From the NCBI GenBank assembly GCA_017419405.1, contig JAFOLH010000005.1, positions 248,001 to 312,000 on the forward strand: a stretch of DNA of 64,000 bases, in the 5' to 3' direction. The notes beneath the pieces are model-generated. The model was given only the letters and a program-made list of their open reading frames with translations, had not been told where the DNA came from and ran no database searches. Positions within the stretch are counted from its first letter, which is position 1. Each line of letters begins with the position of its first letter. A program made the position numbers and the translations under genes. This document shows, in pieces, positions 8,496-17,715 of the stretch. Origin of the DNA: Renibacterium sp. (lineage in GTDB: Bacteria; Actinomycetota; Actinomycetes; Actinomycetales; Micrococcaceae).

Positions 8496-9421
8496 CGTTC
8501 GGTGAGCATCCAGGCCCGGATGTAGATGAGCAATGCCACGATCAGCCCGATCACCGCCCAGACGGTCACTGCGGTGTCCACCCAGGCGCCGGTCGGCGGA
8601 TTCCCGGGCAGGAAGGAACGGATCGGGATGATCGCGAAGAGCATGGCGCTGAACCAGGCGGTGAACGGCGGCTGGAATTTCTGCCTCCCGGACCGGACCC
8701 GGAGCGCTACGAAGAGGGCCATCACCGGCAGTGAGACCATCACCAAGACCAACAGGATGCTCAGCAGCAGGATGCTCCCGGAGCGGGCGAAGGTGATCGT
8801 GCTCAAGGATGAATTCTGGTCCACGCTGCCCAGGAATGCCTGCTCAAATTTGTCCAGTTCGTCGAATTCCTTGGCGTCGTTGGCGAGTTTCCAACCTGGG
8901 CTGTAGCCCTCGACTTGCAGCTGTACTTTCAGTTCGGTGCTCACGTTGCCGGTCTTGCTGCTGGCTGACACCACGAGTGGTTGGCTGTAACGGTCGAACG
9001 GCCAGAGCTTCACATCGCCATCCAGGTCGATTTTCAGCTGTTCATTGGCCAGCGATTGCCCGGCTGGCACCGTGAAGATGCCCGATCCGATGGCCGGGAT
9101 CACCTGGACGGTGAGCGTGCGGTCGAAGGACGCCGTGTTGGCTTGGTCGGGGTCCTGGATCGCGGAGAGATTGAACGTGGCCACTCGCCGCTCGGTGTCG
9201 ATGCCGTTGAACTGCAGGTAGACCAGCGCCGTGCCTTGGCTGACCGATGGCGCCTCGGTCGTGTTCCGGGTGGCACCGCTATTGGCCTGCAAGACCAGGC
9301 TGAGCACGTAGAGGGCCACGATGGCGAGGGCGATGAGCAGCGCGGTCGGATGCAATCTCGACCGGGCCTTCGACCCGGCGCCAGCGCTCGGGGATTCTGC
9401 TTCGGAGGTGTCCTGGGCCAT
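8492..9421 (-). CDS. DUF4436-like membrane protein
   Basis: The 309-residue protein has one N-terminal membrane segment (about residues 28-46), a roughly 160-residue extracytoplasmic domain with the motif WPFDRYSQPL, and three C-terminal membrane segments ending in a short basic tail. This agrees with DUF4436, a family of unknown function found mainly in actinobacteria; the match is from memory of the family layout. The gene looks leaderless: TATGAT (9430-9435 on the minus strand) lies eight bases before the ATG. It overlaps ogt by 4 bp. Confidence 0.7.
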   Translation of the reverse strand: MAQDTSEAESPSAGAGSKARSRLHPTALLIALAIVALYVLSLVLQANSGATRNTTEAPSVSQGTALVYLQFNGIDTERRVATFNLSAIQDPDQANTASFDRTLTVQVIPAIGSGIFTVPAGQSLANEQLKIDLDGDVKLWPFDRYSQPLVVSASSKTGNVSTELKVQLQVEGYSPGWKLANDAKEFDELDKFEQAFLGSVDQNSSLSTITFARSGSILLLSILLVLVMVSLPVMALFVALRVRSGRQKFQPPFTAWFSAMLFAIIPIRSFLPGNPPTGAWVDTAVTVWAVIGLIVALLIYIRAWMLTER

Positions 9422-9697
9422 GGTTACAGATCATATCCGCAGCCGTCGGGCACGGCATCGAATTGGTCGAAACCACAGCCGGAAAGCGCTCCGTCGGCCG
9501 TCCCGGAAATACCGCGAATCCTTCCCTGGAAATTAGCTATGTAAAATGGAATAACCTTCAAGCGCCGTTGGAACGGCGAGCGGGAGGGAATTTCAGGAAC
9601 ACAATTCTGTGCTGGCGCTGCCTCCACAGGCGCGGGCCGGCCGGAATGACCGCAATCGTCTGAGCGCGAAAACGCGCATGAGGAGCGACTGAACGCC

Positions 9698-11542
9698 ATG
9701 TCTGCCGTCGAAGGCAAACCAACAATCAGCCAGCCGAAGTTAGACCCGACAAAGCCCGCCTCCGGGAAAGGCGCGCCGAGTAAAAAACACCGCCATCTGC
9801 CGATTGCCCGCTGGGTATTCTGGCCGGCCGCCGCGCTCATCGTGGCCTTCGTGCTCTATGCCACCATTTTCCCGGCCAGCGCCACCGAAGTATTCAGCCT
9901 GATCCAAAGCAATGTGATCAAGTGGTTCGGCTGGTACTACGTCGCGGCGATCGCGATGTTCGTGGTTTTCGCGCTCTGGATCGGGCTCAGCCGTTACGGC
10001 GACATCAAGCTGGGCAAAGACGAGGACAAGCCGGAATTCTCGCTGATGTCCTGGTTCGCGCTGCTCTTCGCCGCGGGGATGGGCATCGGCCTGGTGTTCT
10101 TCGGGGTCGCCGAGCCGCTCAACCACTTCGCCTCGCCGCGGCCCGGGGTCGAGGGGAACCCGATCCAGTTGGCGCAGCAGGCAATGACCCAGACGTACTT
10201 GCACTGGGGGCTGCACGCCTGGGCGATTTACGTCGTCGTCGGCGTTTCGATCGCCTATGCGGTGCACCGCAAGCGGCGGCCGATTTCGATCCGCTGGACG
10301 CTGGAACCGCTGCTCGGCAGCAAACGGGTCGCCGGCGGTTGGGGGAACCTGATCGATGTGGTCGCGCTGGTCGGCACGCTCTTCGGGGTGGCCACCTCAT
10401 TGGGGCTGGGCGTCTTGCAGATCTCCGCCGGTCTGGACAAGGCGAACATCCTGCAAGCCACCCAGATGACGCAGATCGGCCTGATCTTGTGCATCATCAC
10501 GCTCACCATCGTTTCGGTGGTCTCCGGCGTGGGCAAAGGCATGAAGTGGCTTTCCAACACCAATCTGGTGCTCGCCGGGGTGCTGATGCTCTTCGTCCTG
10601 TTCACCGGTCCGACGCTGTTCCTGCTGCGCGAATTCGTGCAGTCGATCGGCAACTATTTGCAGAACGTAATCGGGCTGACCTTCAACACCTTGGCCTTTT
10701 CCGGTGCCGAAGGCGAAGCCTGGCAAGCGGCCTGGACCACGTTCTACTGGGGTTGGTGGATCTCCTGGGCGCCCTTCGTCGGGATCTTCATCGCCCGGAT
10801 TTCCAAGGGCCGGAGTGTGCGGGAGTTCGTCGCAGGCGTCCTCCTGGTGCCCACCGCGATGGGCTTCCTCTGGTTCTCCGTGATGGGCGGATCGGCGCTC
10901 TACCGGCAGATCTTCGGCCAGGGCGGATTGGTCGGCGAGGACGGTTCGGTGGATACCGAAGGGGCGCTGTTCAACCTGCTCGGCGGTTTGCCCGGGGGTA
11001 CCGTGCTGGTGATCGGCGCAGTGATCCTGATTGCGATCTTCTTCATCACCTCAGCGGATTCCGGGGCCTTGGTGATGGGCATGATTTCCACTGGCGGGGA
11101 TACCGAGCCGCGGAATTGGCTGCGGGTCTTCTGGGCGCTCTCCGCGGCGGCCGTGGCGATCGCGCTCCTGATGGCGAACGGTTTGCAAGCGATCCAAACC
11201 GCGGCGATCCTCACCGCATTGCCGTTCAGCGTGGTGATCATCCTGATGTGCATCGCGACCGCGAAGGCCTTCCACCTGGAACACACCGCGGTGCTCAGGG
11301 CGCAGCGGCGGCTGGCGCGGGAGCAGATGACGGCGCACGTCACGGAGCAGGTTTCCGAGCACGTGAACGATCAATTGCAGGATTCGGTGCAGGAACATTA
11401 CGAGGAGCATTTGGCCGACCAATTGCACGACCAAGTCGCAGAAGCGGTGGAAGCGCAATTCACGGAACGGTTCGCCACTTCGGAGCTGCCGGTGCTGCCG
11501 GTCGCTGACCCCGATGGTTCCGGGGCCAAAAAGCCGGACTGA
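9698..11542 (+). CDS. BCCT family betaine/choline/carnitine transporter
   Basis: The 614-residue protein has twelve hydrophobic segments and the BCCT signature region around FYWGWWISWAPFVGIFIARISKGR. It would import a quaternary ammonium solute with a cation, for osmoprotection or as a nutrient. The C-terminal tail (about residues 525-614) is long, charged and helical, with regularly spaced Glu, Gln and His. BetP of Corynebacterium senses osmotic stress through its termini, so an osmosensing role is plausible here but not shown. GAGGAG precedes the ATG by about nine bases. A perfect 17-bp hairpin ends the unit. Confidence 0.93.
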   Translation: MSAVEGKPTISQPKLDPTKPASGKGAPSKKHRHLPIARWVFWPAAALIVAFVLYATIFPASATEVFSLIQSNVIKWFGWYYVAAIAMFVVFALWIGLSRYGDIKLGKDEDKPEFSLMSWFALLFAAGMGIGLVFFGVAEPLNHFASPRPGVEGNPIQLAQQAMTQTYLHWGLHAWAIYVVVGVSIAYAVHRKRRPISIRWTLEPLLGSKRVAGGWGNLIDVVALVGTLFGVATSLGLGVLQISAGLDKANILQATQMTQIGLILCIITLTIVSVVSGVGKGMKWLSNTNLVLAGVLMLFVLFTGPTLFLLREFVQSIGNYLQNVIGLTFNTLAFSGAEGEAWQAAWTTFYWGWWISWAPFVGIFIARISKGRSVREFVAGVLLVPTAMGFLWFSVMGGSALYRQIFGQGGLVGEDGSVDTEGALFNLLGGLPGGTVLVIGAVILIAIFFITSADSGALVMGMISTGGDTEPRNWLRVFWALSAAAVAIALLMANGLQAIQTAAILTALPFSVVIILMCIATAKAFHLEHTAVLRAQRRLAREQMTAHVTEQVSEHVNDQLQDSVQEHYEEHLADQLHDQVAEAVEAQFTERFATSELPVLPVADPDGSGAKKPD

Positions 11543-11548
11543 TTGGGG

Positions 11549-11592
11549 CCGGTCGGCTGAATCGAAGGCACTCCGTCGATTCAGCCGACCGG
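11549..11592. terminator. Strong hairpin terminator, 17-bp perfect stem
   Basis: CCGGTCGGCTGAATCGA (11549-11565) pairs perfectly with 11576-11592 across a 10-nt loop. It lies 6 bp after the BCCT stop and just before the stop of the converging lipoprotein gene, so it can serve both strands. Confidence 0.8.
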
Positions 11593-11601
11593 GCTGCGGC
11601 A

Positions 11602-12096
11602 CTATTTCTTTTGTTCCTTCTGGACTTCCTGAACGATCTGGGTGGTTTCCGGGGCATAGGCGTAGGTCTTATCGCCATCGGTGGTGACCCACCAGCGGCC
11701 GCAGACGCTGCTGGCTTTCTGTTCGGTGCCGCTGGGCCACCAGTCCGCGCTGAGCGTGGCGGGGCCGTTCGAGAAATCTTTGGCCGGGTACGCGTTGTCC
11801 GGATCCTCGCCGGAAACCGGCTTCTGGCCGGCCGGCACCGCGGTGCAGGTAGTGGGCAGCGGTGATCCGTTCTTCAACACCATGATCCGTTCGGCGCCAG
11901 TGGTCCGGAACATCATCTTGATGTCCGTGGCTCCGTCCGGCACCCAGCTCGGCAACGCGCCGTCGGCCTTGCCGGATGCTCCGTTGCTGAAGGTCTTCGT
12001 CTCCCGTTTGTCGTACGTGTTTCCGAGTGTGCCGCAAGCACTGAGGGAAACCGCAGTTGCTGCGGCGAGGGCGATGATCGTCAGGGTTTTCTTCAT
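11602..12096 (-). CDS. Small secreted lipoprotein of unknown function
   Basis: The 164-residue protein has a short signal peptide and lipobox LSAC with Cys21, then a domain of about 130 residues with two Cys and several Trp, ending in a charged helix (VQEVQKEQKK). I do not recognise a characterised family. It would be anchored to the outer face of the membrane. The gene appears leaderless: TAGTCT (12103-12108, minus strand) lies six bases before the ATG, although GGAAG could also act as a ribosome site. Confidence 0.75.
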   Translation of the reverse strand: MKKTLTIIALAAATAVSLSACGTLGNTYDKRETKTFSNGASGKADGALPSWVPDGATDIKMMFRTTGAERIMVLKNGSPLPTTCTAVPAGQKPVSGEDPDNAYPAKDFSNGPATLSADWWPSGTEQKASSVCGRWWVTTDGDKTYAYAPETTQIVQEVQKEQKK

Positions 12097-12238
12097 GCTT
12101 CCAGACTATTTTCCGCACCTGCCGCCGGGCATCGGCCCCGGGGCGGAATCCCGGTTGACCCAAGCTCAGACCTCGGTCTGAGCTTGGCGCTGCGAGGCTC
12201 ATCCCGATCCGCAGACCTGCCGCGATCGTCGAACCGGC

Positions 12239-12658
12239 TCAGCGGCGGCGGTCCCAGAACACCGCATGCAGGATCAGGCTGCACAGCACGGTCAGGAAAG
12301 CCATGATCAGGAACATCCAGGAGAACGGCGCCAAGGCGGCGTACCAGGGACGTTCCAAATACGGCGCATTCGGGTAGTCGGCGCTGTAACTCGCCGGATA
12401 GCTGAAGGCAGCGCCGAGCAGGGCCAGGACGAACAATCCCACCGATGCCGCACCAAGCACCCAGAGGGCAACCAACCAGGGATTGACCCGGTTGCCGGCG
12501 CTGAGTTCTGCTTCGAGCTCAGCGGCTTCGACCGCGGTGCCGTGTTCGTCCACTTCGGAAATTCGGATCTGTTCGCTGGCCGGTTCGCTACTCAATCTGG
12601 TCCACTCGCCAATCTGTTCGCTACTGCTTCGGCACGGGTCATCGGGCTTCTCCAGCAT
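12239..12658 (-). CDS. Hypothetical two-helix membrane protein
   Basis: The 139-residue reading frame has a polar acidic N-terminal part (residues 1-55), a first membrane segment (about 60-85) and a second (about 108-130) ending in DRRR. No family is recognised. The start is uncertain: ATG 12658 is chosen, but an in-frame ATG at 12679 overlaps the start codon of the divergent SDR gene in a single CATG. Codon use and the membrane pattern support a real gene; the larger frame that runs on through the SDR gene is only antisense. Confidence 0.6.
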   Translation of the reverse strand: MLEKPDDPCRSSSEQIGEWTRLSSEPASEQIRISEVDEHGTAVEAAELEAELSAGNRVNPWLVALWVLGAASVGLFVLALLGAAFSYPASYSADYPNAPYLERPWYAALAPFSWMFLIMAFLTVLCSLILHAVFWDRRR

Positions 12659-12665
12659 AGTTGCG

Positions 12666-12671
12666 TAGCAT
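12666..12671 (+). promoter_or_regulatory. Leaderless -10 box of the SDR gene
   Basis: TAGCAT ends six bases before the ATG at 12678 and there is no ribosome site, which suggests transcription starts at or next to the start codon. Confidence 0.5.
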
Positions 12672-12677
12672 GGCCTC

Positions 12678-13436
12678 ATGACGGAACGTGCCCTGATCAC
12701 CGGAGCTACCGCAGGCCTGGGTGCGGAATTCGCGCAGCAACTGGCCCAGACGCACACCGATTTGGTGCTGGTGGCCCGCGACCAGGGCAAACTGGACGCC
12801 AAAGCGGCCCGGTTGCGGCAGGAGTACGGCATCGAGGTGGAGACCATCTCGGCCGATTTGTTGACCGAACCCGGCATCAACGCAGTGGCCGAGCGGTTGG
12901 CCGACGCCGCAGCACCGGTGAGCATCTTGATCAACAATGCCGGATTCGGGCTGGTCAAGTCCTTCGAGCAGAATGACCTGGCCGATGAGTTCGACCACTT
13001 GCAGGTGCACGTGAAGACGCCGATGGCGTTGATGCACGCGGCGCTCCCCGGCATGCTGGCGCGCCGGCACGGCCGGATCATCAATGTGGCCAGCGTCGCC
13101 GGCTTCATTCCGCGCGGCACTTACGGCGCCTGCAAATCCTGGTTGATCAGTTTCAGCCGCTGGGCCAATGTGCAGTATGCCGATCGCGGGGTTTCGGTGA
13201 CCGCGGTGTGCCCGGGCTTCGTGCACACCGAATTCCATCAGCGCATGGACGCCTCCACGGCCGGAATCGCACCGTGGATGTGGCTTGATGCCGATCAAGT
13301 GGTCCGCGAAGGGCTCAAAGATTCGGCCGGCCGGAAATCCGTGAGCATCCCCTCGCTCAAGTACAAAGCGATGGTTTTGCTCAGCAAGTTCAGTTCCGAC
13401 AAACTTGCCGCGCTGGCGGGCAAACGCGGCCGCTGA
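12678..13436 (+). CDS. Short-chain dehydrogenase/reductase
   Basis: The 252-residue enzyme has the cofactor motif TGATAGLG near residue 8, NNAG near residue 91 and the catalytic Ser plus Tyr-x-x-x-Lys in VASVAGFIPRGTYGACK. It reduces or oxidises a carbonyl/hydroxyl with NAD(P)(H); the substrate is unknown. It resembles the stand-alone SDR proteins of the DltE-like group. The gene looks leaderless and is divergent from a small membrane protein, with which it shares its start region. Confidence 0.88.
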   Translation: MTERALITGATAGLGAEFAQQLAQTHTDLVLVARDQGKLDAKAARLRQEYGIEVETISADLLTEPGINAVAERLADAAAPVSILINNAGFGLVKSFEQNDLADEFDHLQVHVKTPMALMHAALPGMLARRHGRIINVASVAGFIPRGTYGACKSWLISFSRWANVQYADRGVSVTAVCPGFVHTEFHQRMDASTAGIAPWMWLDADQVVREGLKDSAGRKSVSIPSLKYKAMVLLSKFSSDKLAALAGKRGR

Positions 13437-13612
13437 TGTGTATTCTGGATGCATGGGAACATTAATTTACGGCTGATTCTGGCCCACTCGCCAACCAGAC
13501 CACCCCAGGCTCGTTGAGGCTCCGCCTCCGAGCGATGCTGTTCCGCACTTCCACTGAACCGACGCTTTCGGCGTCCCCTCAGCGAGCCTCCAGAACTTGT
13601 TAAGGAGCAACC

Positions 13613-13828
13613 ATGCCCCCCTTCGAACATCAGGAAACCGGCCAAAACCAACCCGAAATCCGCTTCGCACCGGCGGTGGAGTCCAAGCTCAGCGATGCCG
13701 CCAGGGAATCCCTGGCGCGCAAGCAGGCGCAAGCCGGGCAACCCGGCGTGCCGGGTCTGACCCGCGGACACAAGCCGACGCACGCTAGCGGCAAGCAGGG
13801 CAAGCGGGAGCGCAAAGTCCGCTGGTAA
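13613..13828 (+). CDS. Small basic hypothetical protein
   Basis: The 71-residue reading frame starts with ATG seven bases after AAGGAG, a good ribosome site. The product is hydrophilic, with an acidic N-terminal third and a very basic C-terminus (GKRERKVRW). It has no membrane segment or signal peptide. I do not recognise a family; the composition would allow nucleic-acid or ribosome binding. A very strong hairpin follows the stop. Confidence 0.65.
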   Translation: MPPFEHQETGQNQPEIRFAPAVESKLSDAARESLARKQAQAGQPGVPGLTRGHKPTHASGKQGKRERKVRW

Positions 13829-13844
13829 ACCCGGAATCACCCCT

Positions 13845-13901
13845 CGAGTGGCCAGATCTGCAGGCCAAAATGGATCCGAAGCCTGCAGAGCTGGCCACTC
13901 G
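13845..13901. terminator. Long hairpin between convergent genes
   Basis: Arms of 21 bp (13845-13865 and 13881-13901, starting CGAGTGGCCAG) pair with a single mismatch across a 15-nt loop. It separates the small basic protein gene from the converging beta-galactosidase gene. Confidence 0.75.
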
Positions 13902-13907
13902 GCGGTG

Positions 13908-15686
13908 CTATCCGAGGTCGGCGCGCTCGCGGAACTCGATGGCGTCGCCACCGTGCTCGAGTTCTAGCACGGTGAACAGATTTTCGCCGGTTTGCAGCAA
14001 CCCCGCCGGAACGTAGAGCGTTCGCTGCGGACCCCGAGCCCAGTAGCGGCCGAGCAGGAAGCCGTTGACCCAGACGAAGCCCTTGCCGAAGCCGGGCAGC
14101 GCCAGGTGGGTGTCGCGTGGTTCGACGAGTTGCAGATGTGCCGAAAAGAAACCCGGTTCCGCCACGGAGCGCTCGGTCGCGACGCTGAACTGCTGCAACT
14201 GCTCGGCACTGAAATCCGGCAACGGCAATGGAATCTGCGTCCAGCCGAAGCTCAGCCGCTGATTGATCAGCAGGCCACGGATGCCCTTGCCTTGGCCCAG
14301 CAAATGCCCGTAGTTGATCCGGCCCTGGTTCTCCACCAGGATTTCGACGACTGCGCGCTCACCGGAACCCTGCAACTGCAACGGCTCGTGCGCGGTGGCT
14401 TCGAAGACGCCTACCCGTTCGCCGTCGATGTAGACGATGCCGCGGTCATGCAGGCCGTCGACCCGCAGCTGGTACCCGCCGCGCGGCAGAATCGGCTGCG
14501 CACGGTAGAGCACCAATCCGTCCGGGCAGTTCAACTCCTCGAAGCCCAAGGGGGTCTTGCTGGCCACTCCGGCCGGTTTCCGCAAGGCGGAGAGCAGCTC
14601 GAGGCCGGGGGTCAGCGGAAGTGCCTGCGCGGGCAACACCGGTTCCGGCTCGGCCAAACCGCCGAGCTCGGGAAGTTCGGTGAACCGGCCGAAAAGCGCC
14701 CGCATCGCGTGGAACTTCCCGGTCAGTGCGCCGTCCTCGGCAATCGGTGCATCCGAGTCGTAACTCGTTGTCGTGGGTTGCAGCCCGCCGTCGAAATTGG
14801 CGCCTGAGCTGAGCCCGAAGTTGGTGCCTCCGTGGGCCATGTAGAGGCACACGGAACCGCCGCCGTCGAGGATCTGTTCGACTTCGGCGGCCGCTTCGGC
14901 TGCGTCGCGCCGATGGTGTTCCTCACCCCAGTGGTCGAACCAACCATTCCAGAATTCCGCAGCGATGAAATGCTCGCCGGGCCGACGGCGGTGCCAGGTC
15001 TCGATCGCCTCGGCGCCCCGGCTGCCCAATGTCCCGGTGGCGAGCATCGTCGGATTCGCCGCCGGGTCCAGGGCCCCGCCGTCGAGGTAGAAGTCGTTGC
15101 CGCCGTCGGCGCTGAAGATCAGCTCGGTGACGCCGTGCTCCAGCAGGACTTGTCTGGTCCAGGCGACATACTCCGGATCGTCGCCGTAGCTGCCGTACTC
15201 GTTCTCCGCCTGGAACGCGACGATCGGTCCGCCTTGCTTGGCCTGCAGGGGAGTCAGCAAGGGCAGTAGCACGTCGAACCATTCGGTCACCGCGCGGCGG
15301 TACTCGGATTCCATGCTGCGCAGGCCGACGCCGGGCTTGCCAGTGAGCCAAGCCGGGAACCCGGCGTTGTCCCATTCCGCGCAGATGTACGGGCCAGGAC
15401 GGACCAGCACATCCAGACCGCGCTCGCCGGCCAGCTCGATGAACCGGACCAGATCCCGCCAGCCATCGAAATCCGGCCGGTCTGTTTCGCGGCGCTGGTG
15501 GAAATTCCAGGCGACGTAGGTGTCCAAGGTATTGGCGCCCATGGCTTTCAGCCGGTCCAGCCGATCGCCCCACTGGGCGGGGTGCACCCGGAAGTAATGG
15601 ATCGCACCGCCCAGCAGCCGGTGTTCGGCGCCGTTGCGGAGCAGGCGGCCGTCGGCATAACTCAGCGTTGATTCCTCGGATGGCAT
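13908..15686 (-). CDS. GH35 beta-galactosidase
   Basis: The protein has 592 residues from ATG 15686. That start is preferred because TAGCAT lies seven bases upstream (15694-15699), the leaderless pattern seen elsewhere here; an ATG at 15734 would add 16 residues. GH35 features are clear: GGAIHYFRVHP near the start, RPGPYICAEWDNAGFPAWL, the acid/base Glu in QAENEYG and the nucleophile Glu in AAEFWNGWFDHWG. No signal peptide is seen, so it should act in the cytoplasm on imported galactosides. It follows the MFS carrier gene and may be co-transcribed with it. Confidence 0.92.
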   Translation of the reverse strand: MPSEESTLSYADGRLLRNGAEHRLLGGAIHYFRVHPAQWGDRLDRLKAMGANTLDTYVAWNFHQRRETDRPDFDGWRDLVRFIELAGERGLDVLVRPGPYICAEWDNAGFPAWLTGKPGVGLRSMESEYRRAVTEWFDVLLPLLTPLQAKQGGPIVAFQAENEYGSYGDDPEYVAWTRQVLLEHGVTELIFSADGGNDFYLDGGALDPAANPTMLATGTLGSRGAEAIETWHRRRPGEHFIAAEFWNGWFDHWGEEHHRRDAAEAAAEVEQILDGGGSVCLYMAHGGTNFGLSSGANFDGGLQPTTTSYDSDAPIAEDGALTGKFHAMRALFGRFTELPELGGLAEPEPVLPAQALPLTPGLELLSALRKPAGVASKTPLGFEELNCPDGLVLYRAQPILPRGGYQLRVDGLHDRGIVYIDGERVGVFEATAHEPLQLQGSGERAVVEILVENQGRINYGHLLGQGKGIRGLLINQRLSFGWTQIPLPLPDFSAEQLQQFSVATERSVAEPGFFSAHLQLVEPRDTHLALPGFGKGFVWVNGFLLGRYWARGPQRTLYVPAGLLQTGENLFTVLELEHGGDAIEFRERADLG

Positions 15687-15769
15687 GCCTCCGATGCTAT
15701 CCGCAGACGCCGCCGGCGGCGAGGTTGCCCGCATGCTGGAACCCGGCCGCCGTCGGCTGCGCCGAGCGC

Positions 15770-17380
15770 TCAGAGTTTGGCGTCCGCGATCGGCACCGCG
15801 GGTACCCCTTCGGCCGGCGTCGGCGGCTCGAAAGTCTCGTCGAACGGCATTTCATTGAGATCCAGATCCGGGTTGTCGTCCTGCCCGGCCACCAGTTCCC
15901 GGGCTTCCTGGGCGGTGTCGACGCTCGGCATCGATCCGGGCAGTGGCCGGCCGGCTGATTCACGCAGGAAGAAGATCGCCACCGCGCCGACTGCGGAGGT
16001 CGCCATCAGGTAGAACGCCGGCATCAAATCGTTGTTGCTGAGTTTGAGCAGGCTCTCGATGATGAACGGCGCGGTGCCGCCGAAGATCGCCACCGAGAAG
16101 TTGTAGGCGATGCCCATTCCGCCGTAACGGCTGGAGGTGGGGAAGAGCGCCGGCAACGAGGATGCCAGGTTGGCCACGTAGAAAGTGACCGGGAAGGCGA
16201 TCAGGGCCAGGCCCAGCAGCGTGGACCAGATCTCGCCGACGCCGATCAGCATGAAGGCCGGCAGCGAGAGCACGATCGTCGAGATCGCACCGGTCCAGAG
16301 CACCGGCCGACGCCCGATCCGGTCGGAAAGCCGTCCGGTGAGCGGGATGCAGATGCTCATCACGAGCAGCACCGGGATGGTCAGCAGAGTGCCGTGCACC
16401 TCGTCGTAGCCCTTGGAGGTGGTCAGATAGGTCGGCATATAGGTGGTCAGCGCGTAACCGACCGTGTTCGCGGCGGCGACCAGGATCACCGCGAGGACGA
16501 TTTGCCGCCAGTAGGCCTTGACCAGGCTGACCGGATTTTTCGCCGCGGCGTCCTGGGACTGGGCGTCCTGGTTGGATTTCTCCGCGGCGTCGAGGGTCGC
16601 CTGGAACTGCGGGGACTCCTCGATCTTCAAGCGGAAGTAGATCGCGACCGCGCCCAGCGGCCCGGCGACCAGGAACGGGATCCGCCACCCCCATTCCTCC
16701 ATGGCGCCTTGGCCGAGCGTCAGTTGCAGGACCGAAACCAGCGCGGCGCCGAGCGCGAAGCCCAGGTAGCTGCCCATGTCGAGGAAACTCGCGAAGAAGC
16801 CGCGCCGTTTGTCCGAGGCGTATTCGCTGACGAACGTGGTGGCACCGGCGTACTCCCCGCCGGTGGAAAAGCCCTGCACCAGCTTGACCAGGACCAGCAT
16901 CACGGCGCCCCAGATGCCGATCGTGGCATAACCGGGGATCAGGCCGAGCACGAAGGTCGATGCCGCCATCAGGATCAGCGTGGCGGCGAGCACTTTTTGC
17001 CGGCCGATTTTGTCGCCGAGCCAGCCGAAGAAGATGCCGCCGAGCGGGCGGGCGAAAAAGGTCGCGGCAAAGGTCCCGAGCAGGAACAGGTTTTGCGCGG
17101 TCTTGTCCGCCTCAGGCAGGAAGACCGGGCCCATCGTGGTGATCAAGTAGCCGAAGACGCCGACGTCGTACCATTCCATGGTGTTGCCGACCACGGTGCC
17201 GCCCAGCGCTTTCTTGAGCATCGGCTTGTCCACGACATTGACGTCGTCGACCGCCAGGCGGCGTTGCTTCAGCCGCGGAAGGCGTCGGGCCTTGGCCGGC
17301 CTCCCGGCCGCGCCCGGGGATTTTCCTCCGCTCGGGCTCGCCTCTTCAGGCGGGGTCATCGTGCTGTTGTCTGTGGGCAT
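15770..17380 (-). CDS. MFS transporter, metabolite:H+ symporter family (ProP-like)
   Basis: The start is ATG 17380, eight bases after AGGAG, giving 536 residues; the frame stays open upstream but without coding character. A 55-residue basic, Pro-rich cytoplasmic N-terminus precedes twelve membrane segments. GNTMEWYDVGVFGY and GWLGDKIGRQKVL are typical of the MHS branch, which holds ProP, KgtP and ShiA. An acidic C-terminal tail of about 60 residues follows. Proline/betaine uptake is the best guess; an organic acid is also possible. GH35 follows 83 bp downstream of its stop. Confidence 0.85.
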   Translation of the reverse strand: MPTDNSTMTPPEEASPSGGKSPGAAGRPAKARRLPRLKQRRLAVDDVNVVDKPMLKKALGGTVVGNTMEWYDVGVFGYLITTMGPVFLPEADKTAQNLFLLGTFAATFFARPLGGIFFGWLGDKIGRQKVLAATLILMAASTFVLGLIPGYATIGIWGAVMLVLVKLVQGFSTGGEYAGATTFVSEYASDKRRGFFASFLDMGSYLGFALGAALVSVLQLTLGQGAMEEWGWRIPFLVAGPLGAVAIYFRLKIEESPQFQATLDAAEKSNQDAQSQDAAAKNPVSLVKAYWRQIVLAVILVAAANTVGYALTTYMPTYLTTSKGYDEVHGTLLTIPVLLVMSICIPLTGRLSDRIGRRPVLWTGAISTIVLSLPAFMLIGVGEIWSTLLGLALIAFPVTFYVANLASSLPALFPTSSRYGGMGIAYNFSVAIFGGTAPFIIESLLKLSNNDLMPAFYLMATSAVGAVAIFFLRESAGRPLPGSMPSVDTAQEARELVAGQDDNPDLDLNEMPFDETFEPPTPAEGVPAVPIADAKL

Positions 17381-17559
17381 TTGGGCATCTCCTGGGGAGG
17401 TCATTTGCTTGCGACTGTTAGCCGTACCGCACCGGGGTAGCCCGGGCAGGCCTTCGATTTTAGTCTTTTCCACCGCAGGATGCTGGAAAAACCGGGAATT
17501 TTGGGTCGCTGAGGCAACGAATAGCGCCGCGGATCGCAGCGCTGGCCTGCTCAGATCAG

Positions 17560-17578
17560 GCGTTACCGTATCGTTACA
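17560..17578 (-). promoter_or_regulatory. Direct repeat resembling an MtrA-type response-regulator site
   Basis: TGTAACGA-TAC-GGTAACGC is an 8-3-8 direct repeat upstream of the ProP-like gene. From memory, MtrA of Corynebacterium binds loosely conserved 8-3-8 direct repeats and controls osmolyte carriers including proP. The spacing fits, but the assignment is inference. Confidence 0.35.
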
Positions 17579-17643
17579 TATCGGCTGCGGAAACGGCGTC
17601 CGACTCGACGCAAACCGGCTCGGCGCGAGTGCCCGCAAAGCCG

Positions 17644-17715
17644 CTCCCACCGAGTTGCCGCACTCGGCGGGAGAAACAAGTATGTCCCGCCGAGTCGACC
17701 GACTCGACGGGACAT
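17644..17715. repeat. Four-arm palindromic repeat, copy 1
   Basis: The first hairpin has arms CTCCCACCGAGT (17644-17655) and 17662-17673. The second has arms ATGTCCCGCCGAGTC (17682-17696) and 17701-17715. They are joined by AAACAAGT. It lies just after the ptsH stop. Three related copies occur at 33420-33495, 59763-59839 and 60972-61048. Confidence 0.7.

Noticed and set aside
9922-11508. 528-codon frame overlapping the BCCT gene
   Set aside because: It is a frame-shifted shadow of a fully conserved transporter with no domain of its own.
17381-17650. N-terminal extension of the MFS transporter frame
   Set aside because: AGGAG precedes ATG 17380 and the extension lacks homology-like character; it covers the promoter region.
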